Shown piece by piece: positions 36,353 through 47,002 of a stretch of DNA of 64,000 nt. Where the stretch lies: the NCBI GenBank assembly GCA_025350145.1, contig JANXYH010000003.1, forward strand, positions 28,446 through 92,445, given 5' to 3'. The notes under the pieces are model-generated. The model did not search any database and was not told the DNA's origin. It saw only the letters and a program-made list of their open reading frames with translations. Made by a program: the position numbers and the translations under genes. How positions within the stretch are numbered: position 1 is the first letter of the stretch; each line of letters starts with the position of its first letter. This stretch comes from Burkholderiales bacterium (GTDB lineage: Bacteria > Pseudomonadota > Gammaproteobacteria > Burkholderiales > Burkholderiaceae_C).

Positions 36353-37798
36353 ATGATCCGGGCCATGGCAGATGCATCGACACCACCGCTGTCACGCCGG
36401 CAATGGCTGGCCGGACTGGCCGGCGGCGCCTGGTTCTGGGCCGACGCCGCCGAGGCGGTCAGCAAGCGGCGGGTCAGAACAAAGCCGACCCCTGCGCCGG
36501 CGCCCGACAGCGAAGCCGCGCCATTGCCCGCGTTGTTGCCGCCCTTGCCGATCCGCGAACGCCGACTGGCCAACGGCCTGCAACTGGTCAGCGTCGTCAA
36601 CCCGGACAGCGCCGTGGTCAGCGTCCAGGTGTGGTACCGGGTCGGCGGCAAGGACGACCCGGCCGGGCGCTCGGGCTTTGCCCACCTGTTCGAGCACCTG
36701 ATGTTCAAGGGCACGAAGCACACCGCCGCCGAGAGCTTTGACCGCCTGACCGAAGACGTGGGCGGCCAGAACAACGCCTTCACCGCCGAGGACATGACGG
36801 TCTACCAGAGCGAGGTGCCGAGCAACCACCTGGAGCGTTTGCTCTGGGCCGAGGCCGACCGGATGGCCTACCTGACCGTGGACGAGAAGAATCTGGCCAG
36901 CGAGCGCCTGGTGGTGATCGAGGAGTTGCGCCAGCGCGTCCTCGCCGACCCCTATGGCCGGCTGTTCGAGGCTTTCGCCGAGTATGGCTACAGCCATCAC
37001 CCCTACCGTCGCAACGTGATCGGCAAGCAGGCCGACCTGGAGGCGGCGACGTTGGCCGATGTGCGCGCCTTCCACAGCACCTACTACCGGCCGGACAACG
37101 CCGTGCTGGTGGTGGCGGGCGACTTTGAGCCGACCCAGCTCGACGCCTGGGTCGACCGCTACTTCGGGCCGCTGGCCACACCGGCCGCGCCGATTCCGCG
37201 GGTGAGCGTGAATGAGCCGCTGCGCAGCCTCGACCGGCGGGTGGTGTTGAGCGCGCCGCAGGTGCCGCTGCCGGCTCTGGCATTGCTCTGGCAGGGGCCG
37301 CCGGCCAACCATCCCGATGCGCCAGCGCTGGAGGTTGCGGCGGCGCTGCTGTCGGCGGGCGAATCGTCGCGCCTGAACCAGGCCCTGGTCTACCGCAGCC
37401 AGATCGCCCAATCGGTGGGATTTGCCGCCGACCTGCATGCCGATGCCGGGCAACTGGTGGCCTACGCCATCGCCGCCAGTGCGCGCTCACTGCGGCTGCT
37501 CGAAGCCGAGCTGTTCACCGCGCTGCAATGGGTCTGCCACAAGCCTGTTGGCACCGCCGAAATGGAGCGGGTGCGGGCGCGGTTGCTGACCGGCGCCCTG
37601 CTGGCGCGGCAGACGCCGCAGGGCCTGGCCAATACGCTGGGCGAGGCGGTGCTGGTGTATGGCGATGCCCGCGCCGCCGACCGCCGCCTGGCATTGCTGC
37701 GCGCGGTAAGGGTCGCCGACGTGCAGCGGGTACTCACGCAGTACGTGCTGCGCGGGCGCCGCGTCAGCATCGACTACCAGCAAGGGCCTGCCGCATGA
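36353..37798 (+). CDS. M16 family zinc peptidase (active subunit)
   Basis: A 481-residue exported protein with a twin-arginine-like leader (SRRQWLAGLAGGAW). It carries the inverted zinc motif HLFEH in GFAHLFEHLMFKGTKH near residue 105, and the downstream glutamate that completes the site is in EEL near 190. NVIGKQADLEAATLADVRAF and YYRPDNAVLVVAGD are M16B landmarks. It is paired with an inactive M16 subunit whose start overlaps this stop (ATGA), the usual periplasmic heterodimer arrangement. Start ATG 36353; 36365 is an alternative. Confidence 0.9.
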   Translation: MIRAMADASTPPLSRRQWLAGLAGGAWFWADAAEAVSKRRVRTKPTPAPAPDSEAAPLPALLPPLPIRERRLANGLQLVSVVNPDSAVVSVQVWYRVGGKDDPAGRSGFAHLFEHLMFKGTKHTAAESFDRLTEDVGGQNNAFTAEDMTVYQSEVPSNHLERLLWAEADRMAYLTVDEKNLASERLVVIEELRQRVLADPYGRLFEAFAEYGYSHHPYRRNVIGKQADLEAATLADVRAFHSTYYRPDNAVLVVAGDFEPTQLDAWVDRYFGPLATPAAPIPRVSVNEPLRSLDRRVVLSAPQVPLPALALLWQGPPANHPDAPALEVAAALLSAGESSRLNQALVYRSQIAQSVGFAADLHADAGQLVAYAIAASARSLRLLEAELFTALQWVCHKPVGTAEMERVRARLLTGALLARQTPQGLANTLGEAVLVYGDARAADRRLALLRAVRVADVQRVLTQYVLRGRRVSIDYQQGPAA

Positions 37799-39306
37799 TC
37801 CGCAGCCTGGCGCTGACACTGGCCTTGTCGTGGGCAACCGCCATGGCTGCAACGCCGGGCCTGGACGAACCACCGGCGGCGCAGTCGGCGCGCCCCATCG
37901 TCGTGCCGGCGATGACCGAGCAGCGGCTGGCCAACGGCCTGATCGTGGCCAGCAGCAGCCGCAGCGACCTGCCGCTGGTCAGCATCTCGCTGCTGGCCCG
38001 TGTCGGCCCCGAGCAGGATCCGCCCGACCGCGCCGGCCTTGCGGCCATCACCGCGACCCTGCTGACCAAGGGATTAAAGCGCGGCGCGACGGCGCTCTCG
38101 GCCTCGGCGTTGGCGCAGCAGGCCGAGGCCCTGGGCAGCACGCTGGACAGCAGCAGCGGCTGGCGCAGCTCGGGCCTGGGTATGACCGTCACCACCTTCC
38201 ATCTGCCGGCCGCGCTGGCGCTGATGGCGCAGGCGCTGCGCCAACCGAGCCTGGACGGCGACGAACTCGAGCGCGCCCGCGCCCTGGCGCTGGACAGCCT
38301 GCGGGTGGCCCTGGGCGACCCGGCCGAGGTCGCCAGCCAGGTCATGCGCCGCGCCTATTGGGGCGCCTCGCCGTACGGCGCCAGCCCGACAGCGGCCAGC
38401 CTGGCGCGCATCAGCCGCGCCGATGTCCAGCGTTTCCACGCCCGCGCCTACCGGCCCGAGCAGACCGTGCTGGTGTTGGTCGGTGACGTCAGTGCCGAGA
38501 CCGCGCTGGCCCTGGCCGGCAAGCTGCTGGGCGACTGGAAGCCCGCCGCTGCGCCTGCCGCCGACCTGCCGGCGCTGCCCACCGCAAACAGCGCCTTGCC
38601 CGCGCTGCCCACCGCAAACAGCGCCCTGCCCGCGCTGCCCTCGGCAAACAGCGCCCTGCCGGCGCTGGTGCGAATCGACATGCCCGGCAGCGGCCAGACG
38701 GCGATGGTCGTGACCGCGCCCTTTGTCGGCAGTGCTGCGCCGGACCGGCGCATCGGCCAGGTCGCCAACGCGGTGCTGGGTGGTGGCTACTCGGCCAGGC
38801 TCAATCAGAAGGTGCGGATCGAAGGCGGCAAGAGTTATGGCGCCTTCAGCCAGGTCGAATCGCAACCCGAAGCCGGCGCGCTGGTGGCGCTCACCCAGAC
38901 CCAGCATGCCACTGCCGCCGAGGTGCTGGCGATCCTGCGCCGCGAGATCATCCGCCTGGCCGAGGCCCCGCCCAGCGGCGATGAACTCGCCGCCCGCAGC
39001 GCCAACCTGGTGGGCGGCTTTGCCCGGCGCCTGGGCAGCAATGGCGGCGTGGCGGCGTTGATGCTCGGCCAGTACGCCCAGGGCCGGCCGCTGCAGGAGT
39101 TGCAGCGCTACGCCGCCGAGGTCGCCGCCGTCACGCCTGCCCAGGTGCAGGCCTTCGCCCGTACGCACTGGGCCGCCGACGCGCTGCGCGCGGTCGTCAG
39201 CGGCGACCTGAGCGCAGCCGGTGCGGCGCTGGACGAGCCGGGTGCGCTGAGCCTGAAGCTGCCGGAACTGGACCTTGAACGGCCAGGGCTGATCGGCCCG
39301 AAGTAG
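37795..39306 (+). CDS. M16 family peptidase-like protein (inactive subunit) with internal repeat
   Basis: A 503-residue exported homologue of the preceding protein in which the zinc motif is replaced (DRAGLAAITATLLTKG where HxxEH would be), so a structural, non-catalytic partner. SRADVQRFHARAYRPEQTVLVLVGD marks the first M16 half. Between the two halves lies a linker with three near-identical ten-residue repeats (LPALPTANSA twice, then LPALPSANSA), an expansion not usual for the family. The signal peptide is at residues 1-18. Confidence 0.88.
   Translation: MIRSLALTLALSWATAMAATPGLDEPPAAQSARPIVVPAMTEQRLANGLIVASSSRSDLPLVSISLLARVGPEQDPPDRAGLAAITATLLTKGLKRGATALSASALAQQAEALGSTLDSSSGWRSSGLGMTVTTFHLPAALALMAQALRQPSLDGDELERARALALDSLRVALGDPAEVASQVMRRAYWGASPYGASPTAASLARISRADVQRFHARAYRPEQTVLVLVGDVSAETALALAGKLLGDWKPAAAPAADLPALPTANSALPALPTANSALPALPSANSALPALVRIDMPGSGQTAMVVTAPFVGSAAPDRRIGQVANAVLGGGYSARLNQKVRIEGGKSYGAFSQVESQPEAGALVALTQTQHATAAEVLAILRREIIRLAEAPPSGDELAARSANLVGGFARRLGSNGGVAALMLGQYAQGRPLQELQRYAAEVAAVTPAQVQAFARTHWAADALRAVVSGDLSAAGAALDEPGALSLKLPELDLERPGLIGPK
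38566..38667 (+). repeat. 30-bp tandem repeat inside the inactive M16 gene
   Basis: Three units of 30 bases (38566, 38596, 38626) plus a 12-base partial copy encode the LPALP(T/S)ANSA repeats. Units differ at only a few bases, so copy number may vary between strains without breaking the frame. Confidence 0.9.
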
Positions 39307-39646
39307 TCCTGCCGGAGCGGCCCCGGGCCGCGCAGCTTGGCTGCATGGACAGGGCACGGCGCCGGTGGCGCTGTGGCGCAAAGTACGCGGCCGGCCGGCC
39401 TGGCCCCAAGAAGCCCGAGAGGCTGGCGGCGCCGAACGCCGTCGCTGCAGCGCATGGCGAAACCAGATCGCCATGAAGAAAACAAGTGCCGCAGCGCGAG
39501 ATAGTCGTAAATTCGCAACAGTTGAGCCTTCAGATTGAGAAATTGTTGACCTAGGGATGGACTTTCTTTAGGCTCATTCTGTCGATTGCTGGTTTTTTTG
39601 AGAAGCGACAAGGCAAGAGCAACGGCAGTTCAACCTCAGGGTGGTC
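39307..39646. promoter_or_regulatory. 340-base intergenic region with sigma-70 promoter candidate
   Basis: The second half is distinctly AT-richer than its surroundings. TTGACC (39546-39551), a 17-base spacer and TAGGCT (39569-39574) make a plausible promoter for the acetyltransferase gene, about 70 bases before its start. No gene is supported in the rest. Confidence 0.45.
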
Positions 39647-40330
39647 ATGAGCGCACACGTACTCTCCAATCCGGCCTGGAGCAGTTTGTCCGGGCTTCAT
39701 GCGTGTTATGCGAGCGGCACCCAGGCCGTCAGGCGCTATGCCCGCGGCTACTCGCCGATCTTCGGCTTTGCCGATCCGGACCATGCCGATTTCCAGGCCG
39801 TTGCGCCCTACTGCGGCCTGGGTGAGCTGTTGTACTGCGTAGGCTGGTCCGGCGTCGTGCCGCCGGATTGGCTGGTTGAGGTCGACACCTGTGCCCAGCA
39901 AATGCTCTGGGCAGGCGATGTGCCCGAAGCCGACGACGCGCTCGGCGCGGTTCGCCTGGGCCGCGCGCATGTGCCGCAGGTGATGGCGCTGGTCGAGGCG
40001 ACCAAGCCCGGCCCCTTTGCCGAGCGCACGGTCGAGATGGGTGAGTACTACGGCGTGTTCGTCGGTGATAGGCTGGTGGCCATGGCCGGCGAGCGCCTGG
40101 GCACCAACGACTACCGGGAGATCAGCGGCGTCTGCACCCACCCCGATTTCCAGAGCCAGGGCCTGGCGCGGCGGTTGGTGCGGATGCTGGTGCGGATCGA
40201 GCTCGCGCGCGGCCAGACCCCGTTTCTGCATGTCCTGGACTACAACCACCATGCCCGCCGGATCTATGAGCGCATGGGTTTTCGCAAGCGTGAGGAAATC
40301 GTCTTTCGCCGCCTCAGCCGGACGGGGTGA
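39647..40330 (+). CDS. GNAT family N-acetyltransferase (FR47-like)
   Basis: A 227-residue protein with a poorly characterised N-terminal half and a C-terminal acetyl-CoA-binding GNAT fold. The segments are EISGVCTHPDFQSQGLARRLVRML (motif A, with the Q/RxxGxG/A-type loop QSQGLA near residue 165) and FLHVLDYNHHARRIYERMGFRKREEI (motif B). The acceptor substrate is unknown. The ATG at 39647 is preferred to GTG 39641. It is followed after 6 bases by the NTF2-like gene, so probably one operon. Confidence 0.85.
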   Translation: MSAHVLSNPAWSSLSGLHACYASGTQAVRRYARGYSPIFGFADPDHADFQAVAPYCGLGELLYCVGWSGVVPPDWLVEVDTCAQQMLWAGDVPEADDALGAVRLGRAHVPQVMALVEATKPGPFAERTVEMGEYYGVFVGDRLVAMAGERLGTNDYREISGVCTHPDFQSQGLARRLVRMLVRIELARGQTPFLHVLDYNHHARRIYERMGFRKREEIVFRRLSRTG

Positions 40331-40336
40331 GCCCGC

Positions 40337-40780
40337 ATGGCCGAGCCTGACAGCCTGCCGACCTGCGACGAAGCCACCATCCGCGAGCTGCGGGCGGCCC
40401 AGACCCGCGCCCTGCTTGGCGGTGATCTTGACCGCGCCCAGCGCCACTGGGCGGCCGACATCACGATCCGCCGGGCGATGGGCCAGAGCGTCAGCGGCAT
40501 CGCCGAGGCGCGCGCCGTGTTCAGCCCGCAGGGCGATCCGGCCCGGCGCATCGCCTACCGCCGCGAGGCCGTGGCGGTGCAGGTCAGCCCGGATTGGCCG
40601 CTGGCCTACGAAGAGGGCCAGTGGAGCGGCCACCTCGGTGGCGCCGACGGCGAGCAGGTCCTGGCCGGCCGCTATGCCGCGCAATGGGTGCGCCGCGACG
40701 GCCATTGGCTGATCCGCTCGGAGGTGTTTGTCGCCCTCCACGGCAGCGGCCCGGGCCGCGATTTCAAGGCCGTGCCCTGA
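40337..40780 (+). CDS. NTF2-like/SnoaL-type protein
   Basis: A 147-residue protein with the cone-shaped NTF2-like fold signature: an N-terminal helix ELRAAQTRALLGGDLDRAQRHWAADI and C-terminal strands ending WVRRDGHWLIRSEVFVAL. Such proteins include small isomerases, hydrolases and accessory subunits, and catalytic residues cannot be named here. It lies in the same direction as, and close to, the GNAT gene. Confidence 0.65.
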   Translation: MAEPDSLPTCDEATIRELRAAQTRALLGGDLDRAQRHWAADITIRRAMGQSVSGIAEARAVFSPQGDPARRIAYRREAVAVQVSPDWPLAYEEGQWSGHLGGADGEQVLAGRYAAQWVRRDGHWLIRSEVFVALHGSGPGRDFKAVP

Positions 40781-40812
40781 GCGCGGGCCGCCGCCGGCCT
40801 TAAGCTGGCGCA

Positions 40813-41097
40813 ATGATCGAACTGCCCAAACCCGCCCACGCCCAGGCTGTGGCCTCGGTCGAGCGCTATTGCCGCGAGCATCTGACCGACTACCTCGACC
40901 AGCCCGTAGGCAATGTCGCCGCCGCTGGACTGCTGGACTTTTTCCTCCGCGAGGTCGGCCCGTGCATCTACAACCTGGCCATCACCCAGGCTCAGGAGCG
41001 GATCCAGGCCCAGGCCCAGGAACTCGACATCGAACTGCACGAGGCCGAGTTCGGCTACTGGAAGTCGGCCAGCAAGGGCGGGCCGAGGCGGGCCTGA
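40813..41097 (+). CDS. DUF2164 family protein
   Basis: A 94-residue cytoplasmic protein with the family's typical core, LDQPVGNVAAAGLLDFFLREVGPCIYNLAI near residues 32-61 (given here as the region; key residues are the GN, FF and GP-IYN). Function unknown. It starts about 33 bases after the NTF2-like gene and is convergent with the hydrolase that follows. Confidence 0.85.
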   Translation: MIELPKPAHAQAVASVERYCREHLTDYLDQPVGNVAAAGLLDFFLREVGPCIYNLAITQAQERIQAQAQELDIELHEAEFGYWKSASKGGPRRA

Positions 41098-41115
41098 GCA
41101 GCGGCCAGACCGCGC

Positions 41116-42069
41116 TCACAGCGCCTGCAGAAAGCCCTCGAGCGCGGCGTTGGTCAAGGCCGGCGCCTCCTGCTGCACCCAGTGGCCAATGCCCGGCAGG
41201 ATCACCGCGCCACGGAAGTCGTCGCAGGCGGCGCCGGGGTCGGCATAGAAGTCGCGGCCCGGGATGAAGTGGCGCACTCCGTCCCTGGCGCCGGCGACGA
41301 AGAACGCCGGCTGGGCGACGCGCCGCCCGGGAACAGGGCCGATCTCGGCTGCGTCCAGGTCTTGGGCGCGGTAGCGGTTGAACGGGCCGCGCAGGCCGCC
41401 GGCGCTGAACGCGTCGACAAAGACCTGCAGGTCGGCGGGGCTCAACCAGGCCGGGAAAGGGTCGGGGTCGACCATGCCGTCGAGCAGGCGGGCCTCGGGC
41501 GGGCGACCCGCCAGCAGCGGGTTCGCCGCAGCGTCGCCGCTGGCCGCGTAATAGACCTTGCGCAGGGCGCCAAGCACATCGGCCTCGAACTCGGCCTCGG
41601 CCACACCCTCGGCCTGGAAGTAGAGCTGGTAAAAGAACTTGCCGGCGTAGAGCTTGCGCATCAGCGTGAGGAACGAGGTCGTGCCGATCGGGCTGTAGGG
41701 CACGCTCAGGCCAGCCACCGCGCTGACCTTGTCGGGGTAGAGCACGGCACTGTTCCAGACGATGGGTGCGCCCCAGTCATGGCCGAACAAGATCGCACGG
41801 CCGCCGCCCAGGGCGTCAACCACCGCCGCCACATCACCGCAGAGCGCGCGCATGCTGTAAGCGGCGATCGGCTCGGGCTTGCTGCTGCCGCCATAGCCGC
41901 GCACGTCCATCGCCGCGACGCTGTAGCCGCGCTGGGCAAAGTAGGCCTGCTGGTGGCGCCAGGAGTAGGACAGCTCGGGCCAGCCGTGGACGCACAGGAT
42001 CAGTGGGCCGCTGCCCTGGACCGAGACATTGAGCGTGACCGCGCCGTTGCGGACTTGGACGGTGGCCAT
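41116..42069 (-). CDS. Alpha/beta hydrolase, epoxide-hydrolase-like
   Basis: A 317-residue alpha/beta hydrolase. The oxyanion-hole motif is HGWPELSYSWRHQ near residue 28, and the nucleophile elbow is GHDWGA (Asp, as in epoxide hydrolases and dehalogenases rather than Ser). DVRGYGGSSKP follows the pattern of soluble epoxide hydrolases, and the catalytic histidine lies in GIGHWVQQE near the C-terminus. The ATG at 42069 was chosen over an upstream TTG. The substrate is unknown. Confidence 0.88.
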   Translation of the reverse strand: MATVQVRNGAVTLNVSVQGSGPLILCVHGWPELSYSWRHQQAYFAQRGYSVAAMDVRGYGGSSKPEPIAAYSMRALCGDVAAVVDALGGGRAILFGHDWGAPIVWNSAVLYPDKVSAVAGLSVPYSPIGTTSFLTLMRKLYAGKFFYQLYFQAEGVAEAEFEADVLGALRKVYYAASGDAAANPLLAGRPPEARLLDGMVDPDPFPAWLSPADLQVFVDAFSAGGLRGPFNRYRAQDLDAAEIGPVPGRRVAQPAFFVAGARDGVRHFIPGRDFYADPGAACDDFRGAVILPGIGHWVQQEAPALTNAALEGFLQAL

Positions 42070-42087
42070 GCGCAAACGCTCCTTCGG

Positions 42088-43784
<1,697 letters not shown>

Positions 43785-43785
<1 letters not shown>

Positions 43786-44831
43786 CAGTCGGCCCCCCTC
43801 AACTTGGGGTCGAGCGCGTCGCGCCAGGCATCGGCCATCAGCGAGAACGCGGTCACGAACACCGCCATGAAGGCCGCCGCCGTGGCCAGTTGCCACCAGT
43901 AGCCCAGGATCAGCTCGCTCTGCGCCTCGGCCAGCATCGTGCCCCAACTGACCTGCTCGATCGGCACGCCCAGGCCCAGGTACGACAGGATCACCTCGGC
44001 CTTGATGAAGCCGACCACCATCAGCGACATCCGCACCAGCACCACATGGCTGACGTTGGGCAGGATGTGGCGGAACATCCGGCTCATCCGGCTCGCGCCT
44101 ATGGCCTCGGCGGCACGCACGTACTCGCGCCCGGCGTGCTTGATGAACTCGGCGCGGACCTGGCGGTACAGCCCCGTCCAGCCGGTCAGGCCGAGGATCA
44201 CCACCACCGTGCCCACGCCCCGCCCCAGCACCGCCGCGAAGGCGAAGATCAGCAAGATGTCGGGGATGGCGGTGAAGACGTTGTAGAGCCACTCCAGGAA
44301 GTCGCCAATCTTGCCGCCGAAGAACCCGGCCAGCGCCCCCAGCAGGGTGCCGATCACGGCCGCCAGCAGGGCCGAGAGCACGCCGACGAAGACCGAGATC
44401 TCGGTGCCCTTGACCGCCTTGGCCATTACGTCGCGGCCGAGCCGGTCGGCGCCCAGCGCCAAAGTAGGCGCCAGCGGCACGATCGCCGTGCTGATCTGCG
44501 CCGCGCGCTCGGCCCATTCGCGGTAGCGCGGCGCCAGCGGGTCGATGTCGCTGAGGTCGACATTCGGCCCGGTCGGCGCATCGACCTTGCCGCTGGCCTC
44601 GGCCGCGCGTGGCCCCAGCAGGATCGGCGGTGCGTTGGGCACGGCCAGCTCGCGCTGCCATTGGCTGGCGACCAGGCCCGAGGCGGCGCAGGCGATCAGC
44701 AGCAAGAAGGCGGCGACGATGGCCAGGCAGGCCATGCCGATGCGGTCAGCGCGAAAGCGCCGCCAGGCGGTCAGCCAGACGCCGGCCGAAGGTGCCACAA
44801 ACGCTGCAACCACTGCGGCCGGGTCGCTCAC
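43785..44831 (-). CDS. Oligopeptide ABC transporter permease (YejE/DppC type)
   Basis: A 348-residue inner-membrane permease with about six helices and a periplasmic loop of some 90 residues after helix 1. HPLGADRLGRD is represented as LGADRLGRDVMAK, followed by the EAA loop region REYVRAAEAIGASRMSRMFRHILPN. It starts inside the end of the DppB-type gene with an ATGA overlap and runs into the ATPase gene, forming a compact three-gene operon. Confidence 0.92.
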
Positions 44832-45766
44832 CGCAGCACCACCCGCGGATCGACGACCTTGTAGAGCAGGTCGGTCGCCAGATTGATCAGCATCGTCAGC
44901 ATCGCCAGGTAGACCGTGCTGGCCTGGATCACCGGATAGTCGCTGCGGTTGACCGCCAGCAGCACCTCGCGGCCCAGGCCGGGAATCGAGAAGAACACCT
45001 CGATCAGGAACGAACCGACAAAGATCCCCGGCAGCGCCAGGCCGACATTGGTCAGGATCGGGATCATGGCGTTGCGCAGCACATGCTTGAACAGCACCGT
45101 GCGTTCAACCAGCCCCTTGGCGCGGGCGGTGCGCACATAGTCATGGCCGAGCTCGTCGAGGAAGAAACTGCGGTACAGCCGGGTCTGCGGCGAGACCCCG
45201 ACCATCACCGCCAGTAGCACCGGCAGCGGCACAAAGGTGCTGAGGTTGGTCAGCAGGCTGTCGCTCCAGCCCTGCACCGGAAACCAGCCCAGGCGAAAGG
45301 CAAACACGTACTGGCCGACGATTACGTAGACCAGGAACGAGATCGACAGCGCCACCGTGGTCGAGACCATCAACGCCCGGTCGGTGAAGGAGCCGCGGAC
45401 ATAGGCCACGCCCAGCGCCACCGGGATCGCCAGCAGCGTGTCCAGCAGCAGGATCGGCAGCATCACCGTCAGCGTGTTAGGCAGCCGGGTCTTGAAAAGC
45501 TCGCTCACCGGCTCGCCGGTGGCCCAACTGCGGCCCCAGTCGAACTGGGCGATCTGCTTGAGGAAGATCCAGAACTGGACCCAGGCCGGCTGGTCCAGGC
45601 CGAGCTGCTGGCGGATCGCGGCGATCTGGTCGGGGGTGGCGTTCTGCCCGGCCAGGATGATCGCCGGGTCGCTGCCGAAATAATGGAACAGGATGAACAC
45701 CAGCAGCACCACACCGACCAGCGTGGGCAGCATTTGCCAGACGCGGCGCACGATGTAGGCAAACAT
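44828..45766 (-). CDS. Oligopeptide ABC transporter permease (YejB/DppB type)
   Basis: A 312-residue permease. It opens with MFAYIVRRVWQMLPTLVGVV, has the DppB-typical LGLDQPAWVQFWIFL periplasmic segment, an EAA loop in DYVRTARAKGL, and PGIFVGSFLIEVFFSIPGLG. First gene of the leftward operon. Its promoter should lie between 45767 and the repeat at 45931, but no clear hexamers were seen. The matching binding proteins are encoded separately, about 1.3 kb away on the opposite strand. Confidence 0.92.
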   Translation of the reverse strand: MFAYIVRRVWQMLPTLVGVVLLVFILFHYFGSDPAIILAGQNATPDQIAAIRQQLGLDQPAWVQFWIFLKQIAQFDWGRSWATGEPVSELFKTRLPNTLTVMLPILLLDTLLAIPVALGVAYVRGSFTDRALMVSTTVALSISFLVYVIVGQYVFAFRLGWFPVQGWSDSLLTNLSTFVPLPVLLAVMVGVSPQTRLYRSFFLDELGHDYVRTARAKGLVERTVLFKHVLRNAMIPILTNVGLALPGIFVGSFLIEVFFSIPGLGREVLLAVNRSDYPVIQASTVYLAMLTMLINLATDLLYKVVDPRVVLR

Positions 45767-46075
45767 GGGGTCTGGCGGGCTGGACGGCAGAAGTGAGAGC
45801 GGCCGGCCAGTGTAGGGTCGGCTGTGCGGCGGCCGGCGCTATGACAAACCCCGGTGGCGCGCGTGTTCCGTTACTTCGGCTGGCGGCATGAGGCACCGCT
45901 GTCCAGCCCTCGCGCATGCCGTGCCGTGGGCATCACCTGCCAGCCCCATCACTTACCGGCCCCATCACGTACCGGCCCCATCACGTACCGGCCCATCAAC
46001 GAGGGACTTCAGCAGCAGCGGCAGCAGCAAAGACCGAGCTTGCCGGTCAGTGCGGGACTGGGCTTGGATGCCAGC
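45767..46075. other. Intergenic region with 16-bp tandem repeats
   Basis: A 309-base non-coding stretch between the permease gene and the toxin gene. It contains the tandem repeat listed separately; the remainder shows no gene. Confidence 0.5.
45931..45999. repeat. Tandem repeat, 16-bp unit CATCACNTACCGGCCC
   Basis: Units begin at 45931 (degenerate), 45947, 45963 and 45979 (15 bases), with a partial CATCA copy at 45994. Units 2-4 are almost identical. It lies outside any supported gene. Too short and without spacers, so not a CRISPR array. Confidence 0.9.
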
Positions 46076-46405
46076 TCACGAGAAAAGCTCGGAGTGCGTC
46101 CCGCTGCGCACGAAAACGACCACACCGCTTTTGCCCGAGTCGTCGAGGCTGTAGATCAGCAGGAAGTCGCCGCCGATGTGGCACTCACGATGGCCTGCCC
46201 AGTCGCCCGTCAGCGGGTGATCGCGCCATTCAGGCGGCAGCGGGCCGTCGTTGGCGATGAGCAGCGTGATCGCCTCCTTCAGCCGGTTCATGTCGTAGCG
46301 GCCGGAGCGGGACAGGCGCTGCCAGTCCTTGAGGAAGTGCTGGGTGTAGTCCGACGTGCGGGGCAGGTTTGCCCGCTTACTTGCGGCTGGCTTCTTCGAG
46401 CTCAT
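46076..46405 (-). CDS. yafQ: YafQ-family mRNA interferase toxin
   Basis: A 109-residue RelE/ParE-superfamily toxin that cleaves mRNA on the ribosome. The C-terminal core matches E. coli YafQ. It has RDHPLTGDWAGHRECH, then GGDFLLIYSL and RSGTHSELF, which supply the catalytic histidines and aspartate (YafQ H50, H63, D67 and H87 equivalents); the tryptophan after the aspartate is Phe here. The N-terminal 18 residues extend beyond the family start. The ORF overlaps the end of the antitoxin gene by about 29 bases, so they are co-transcribed. The active site appears intact. Confidence 0.88.
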   Translation of the reverse strand: MSSKKPAASKRANLPRTSDYTQHFLKDWQRLSRSGRYDMNRLKEAITLLIANDGPLPPEWRDHPLTGDWAGHRECHIGGDFLLIYSLDDSGKSGVVVFVRSGTHSELFS

Positions 46406-46658
46406 TCAGCAGTGCGTCAGCGCTTGCGAAGCGAGCGCGGCGACTCTTGATGAGCTCACTGGCCTCAGCGATGGCGATGCGGCTGCTGGCGTTCGGTGCC
46501 TGGATGGCGAACGGCAGTTCCTTGTCGGCGGCAACTCGGGTCAGGAACACGCGGATCGCATCGGAGACAGTCAGGCCCATCGCGGCCAGCGTTTGCGCAG
46601 CCTGCGCTTTGAGGTTCTCGTCCACGCGGACGTGGACCATCGTAGTGGTGGCAGCCAT
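46377..46658 (-). CDS. dinJ: DinJ/RelB-family antitoxin
   Basis: A 93-residue antitoxin. The N-terminal ribbon-helix-helix (MVHVRVDENLKAQAAQTLAAMGL, across residues 7-29, then TVSDAIRVFLTRVAAD) binds DNA. The C-terminal part (SELIKSRRARFASADALLNELEE) would wrap the YafQ toxin. TAGGAGG lies just upstream as a strong ribosome-binding site. It precedes its toxin, as usual. Confidence 0.9.
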   Translation of the reverse strand: MAATTTMVHVRVDENLKAQAAQTLAAMGLTVSDAIRVFLTRVAADKELPFAIQAPNASSRIAIAEASELIKSRRARFASADALLNELEEASRK

Positions 46659-46670
46659 GATGGCCTCCTA

Positions 46671-46701
46671 TTGCGACAGTTTGAGAGACATTGTATCGCA
46701 A
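46671..46701 (-). promoter_or_regulatory. Promoter/operator of the toxin-antitoxin pair
   Basis: On the minus strand TACAAT (46695-46690) is a good -10. It is framed by an inverted repeat TTGCGA (46671-46676) / TCGCAA (46696-46701), a likely autoregulatory site for the ribbon-helix-helix antitoxin. Confidence 0.5.
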
Positions 46702-46722
46702 GCTGCACGCTGCACGCTGCAC
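46702..46722. repeat. Three tandem GCTGCAC heptamers
   Basis: GCTGCAC occurs three times in a row immediately upstream of the toxin-antitoxin promoter. Confidence 0.85.
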
Positions 46723-46977
46723 GCGATCGCCTGGCGATCCACTCGTCCCGGCCACTTGCGGGTATCCAGTCATGGGCGTGGGCATGTCGCTACTGCAACG
46801 AGCACAGCAGCAGCTTGGCGAAGCGGCGCTTGAGGTTGACATGCTCGAACGCTGCGGGCAGGTGCGGGATGCCGTGGTGCTGGCATTCGTGGCTGTTGGC
46901 GGCGGTGCGAAGGTGCTGAGGTTTGGCCGGGCGGCTTCAAAAGTGCTGAATCGATCATGGCTCCCCCGGGTGTCTGC
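46723..46977. other. Intergenic stretch with no supported gene
   Basis: Open frames exist on both strands but none has a start signal or recognisable similarity. On the minus strand a 48-codon frame reading TAANSHECQHHGIPHLPAAF looks protein-like in composition and could be the decayed end of an acquired gene; it was not identified. Confidence 0.3.
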
Positions 46978-47001
46978 CGATGTCCGGCCGGCCGGACATC
47001 G
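46978..47001. promoter_or_regulatory. 24-bp perfect palindrome upstream of peptide-binding protein genes
   Basis: Two 12-base arms CGATGTCCGGCC (46978-46989) and GGCCGGACATCG (46990-47001) are exact reverse complements with no spacer. A -10-like TAGACT follows at 47003-47008, so the palindrome covers the spacer/-35 area of the probable promoter. A dimeric regulator could bind here. Confidence 0.6.
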
Positions 47002-47002
47002 C

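Noticed and set aside
45931..45999. CRISPR array
   Set aside because: Units are 16 bases, directly adjacent, with no spacers and no cas genes.
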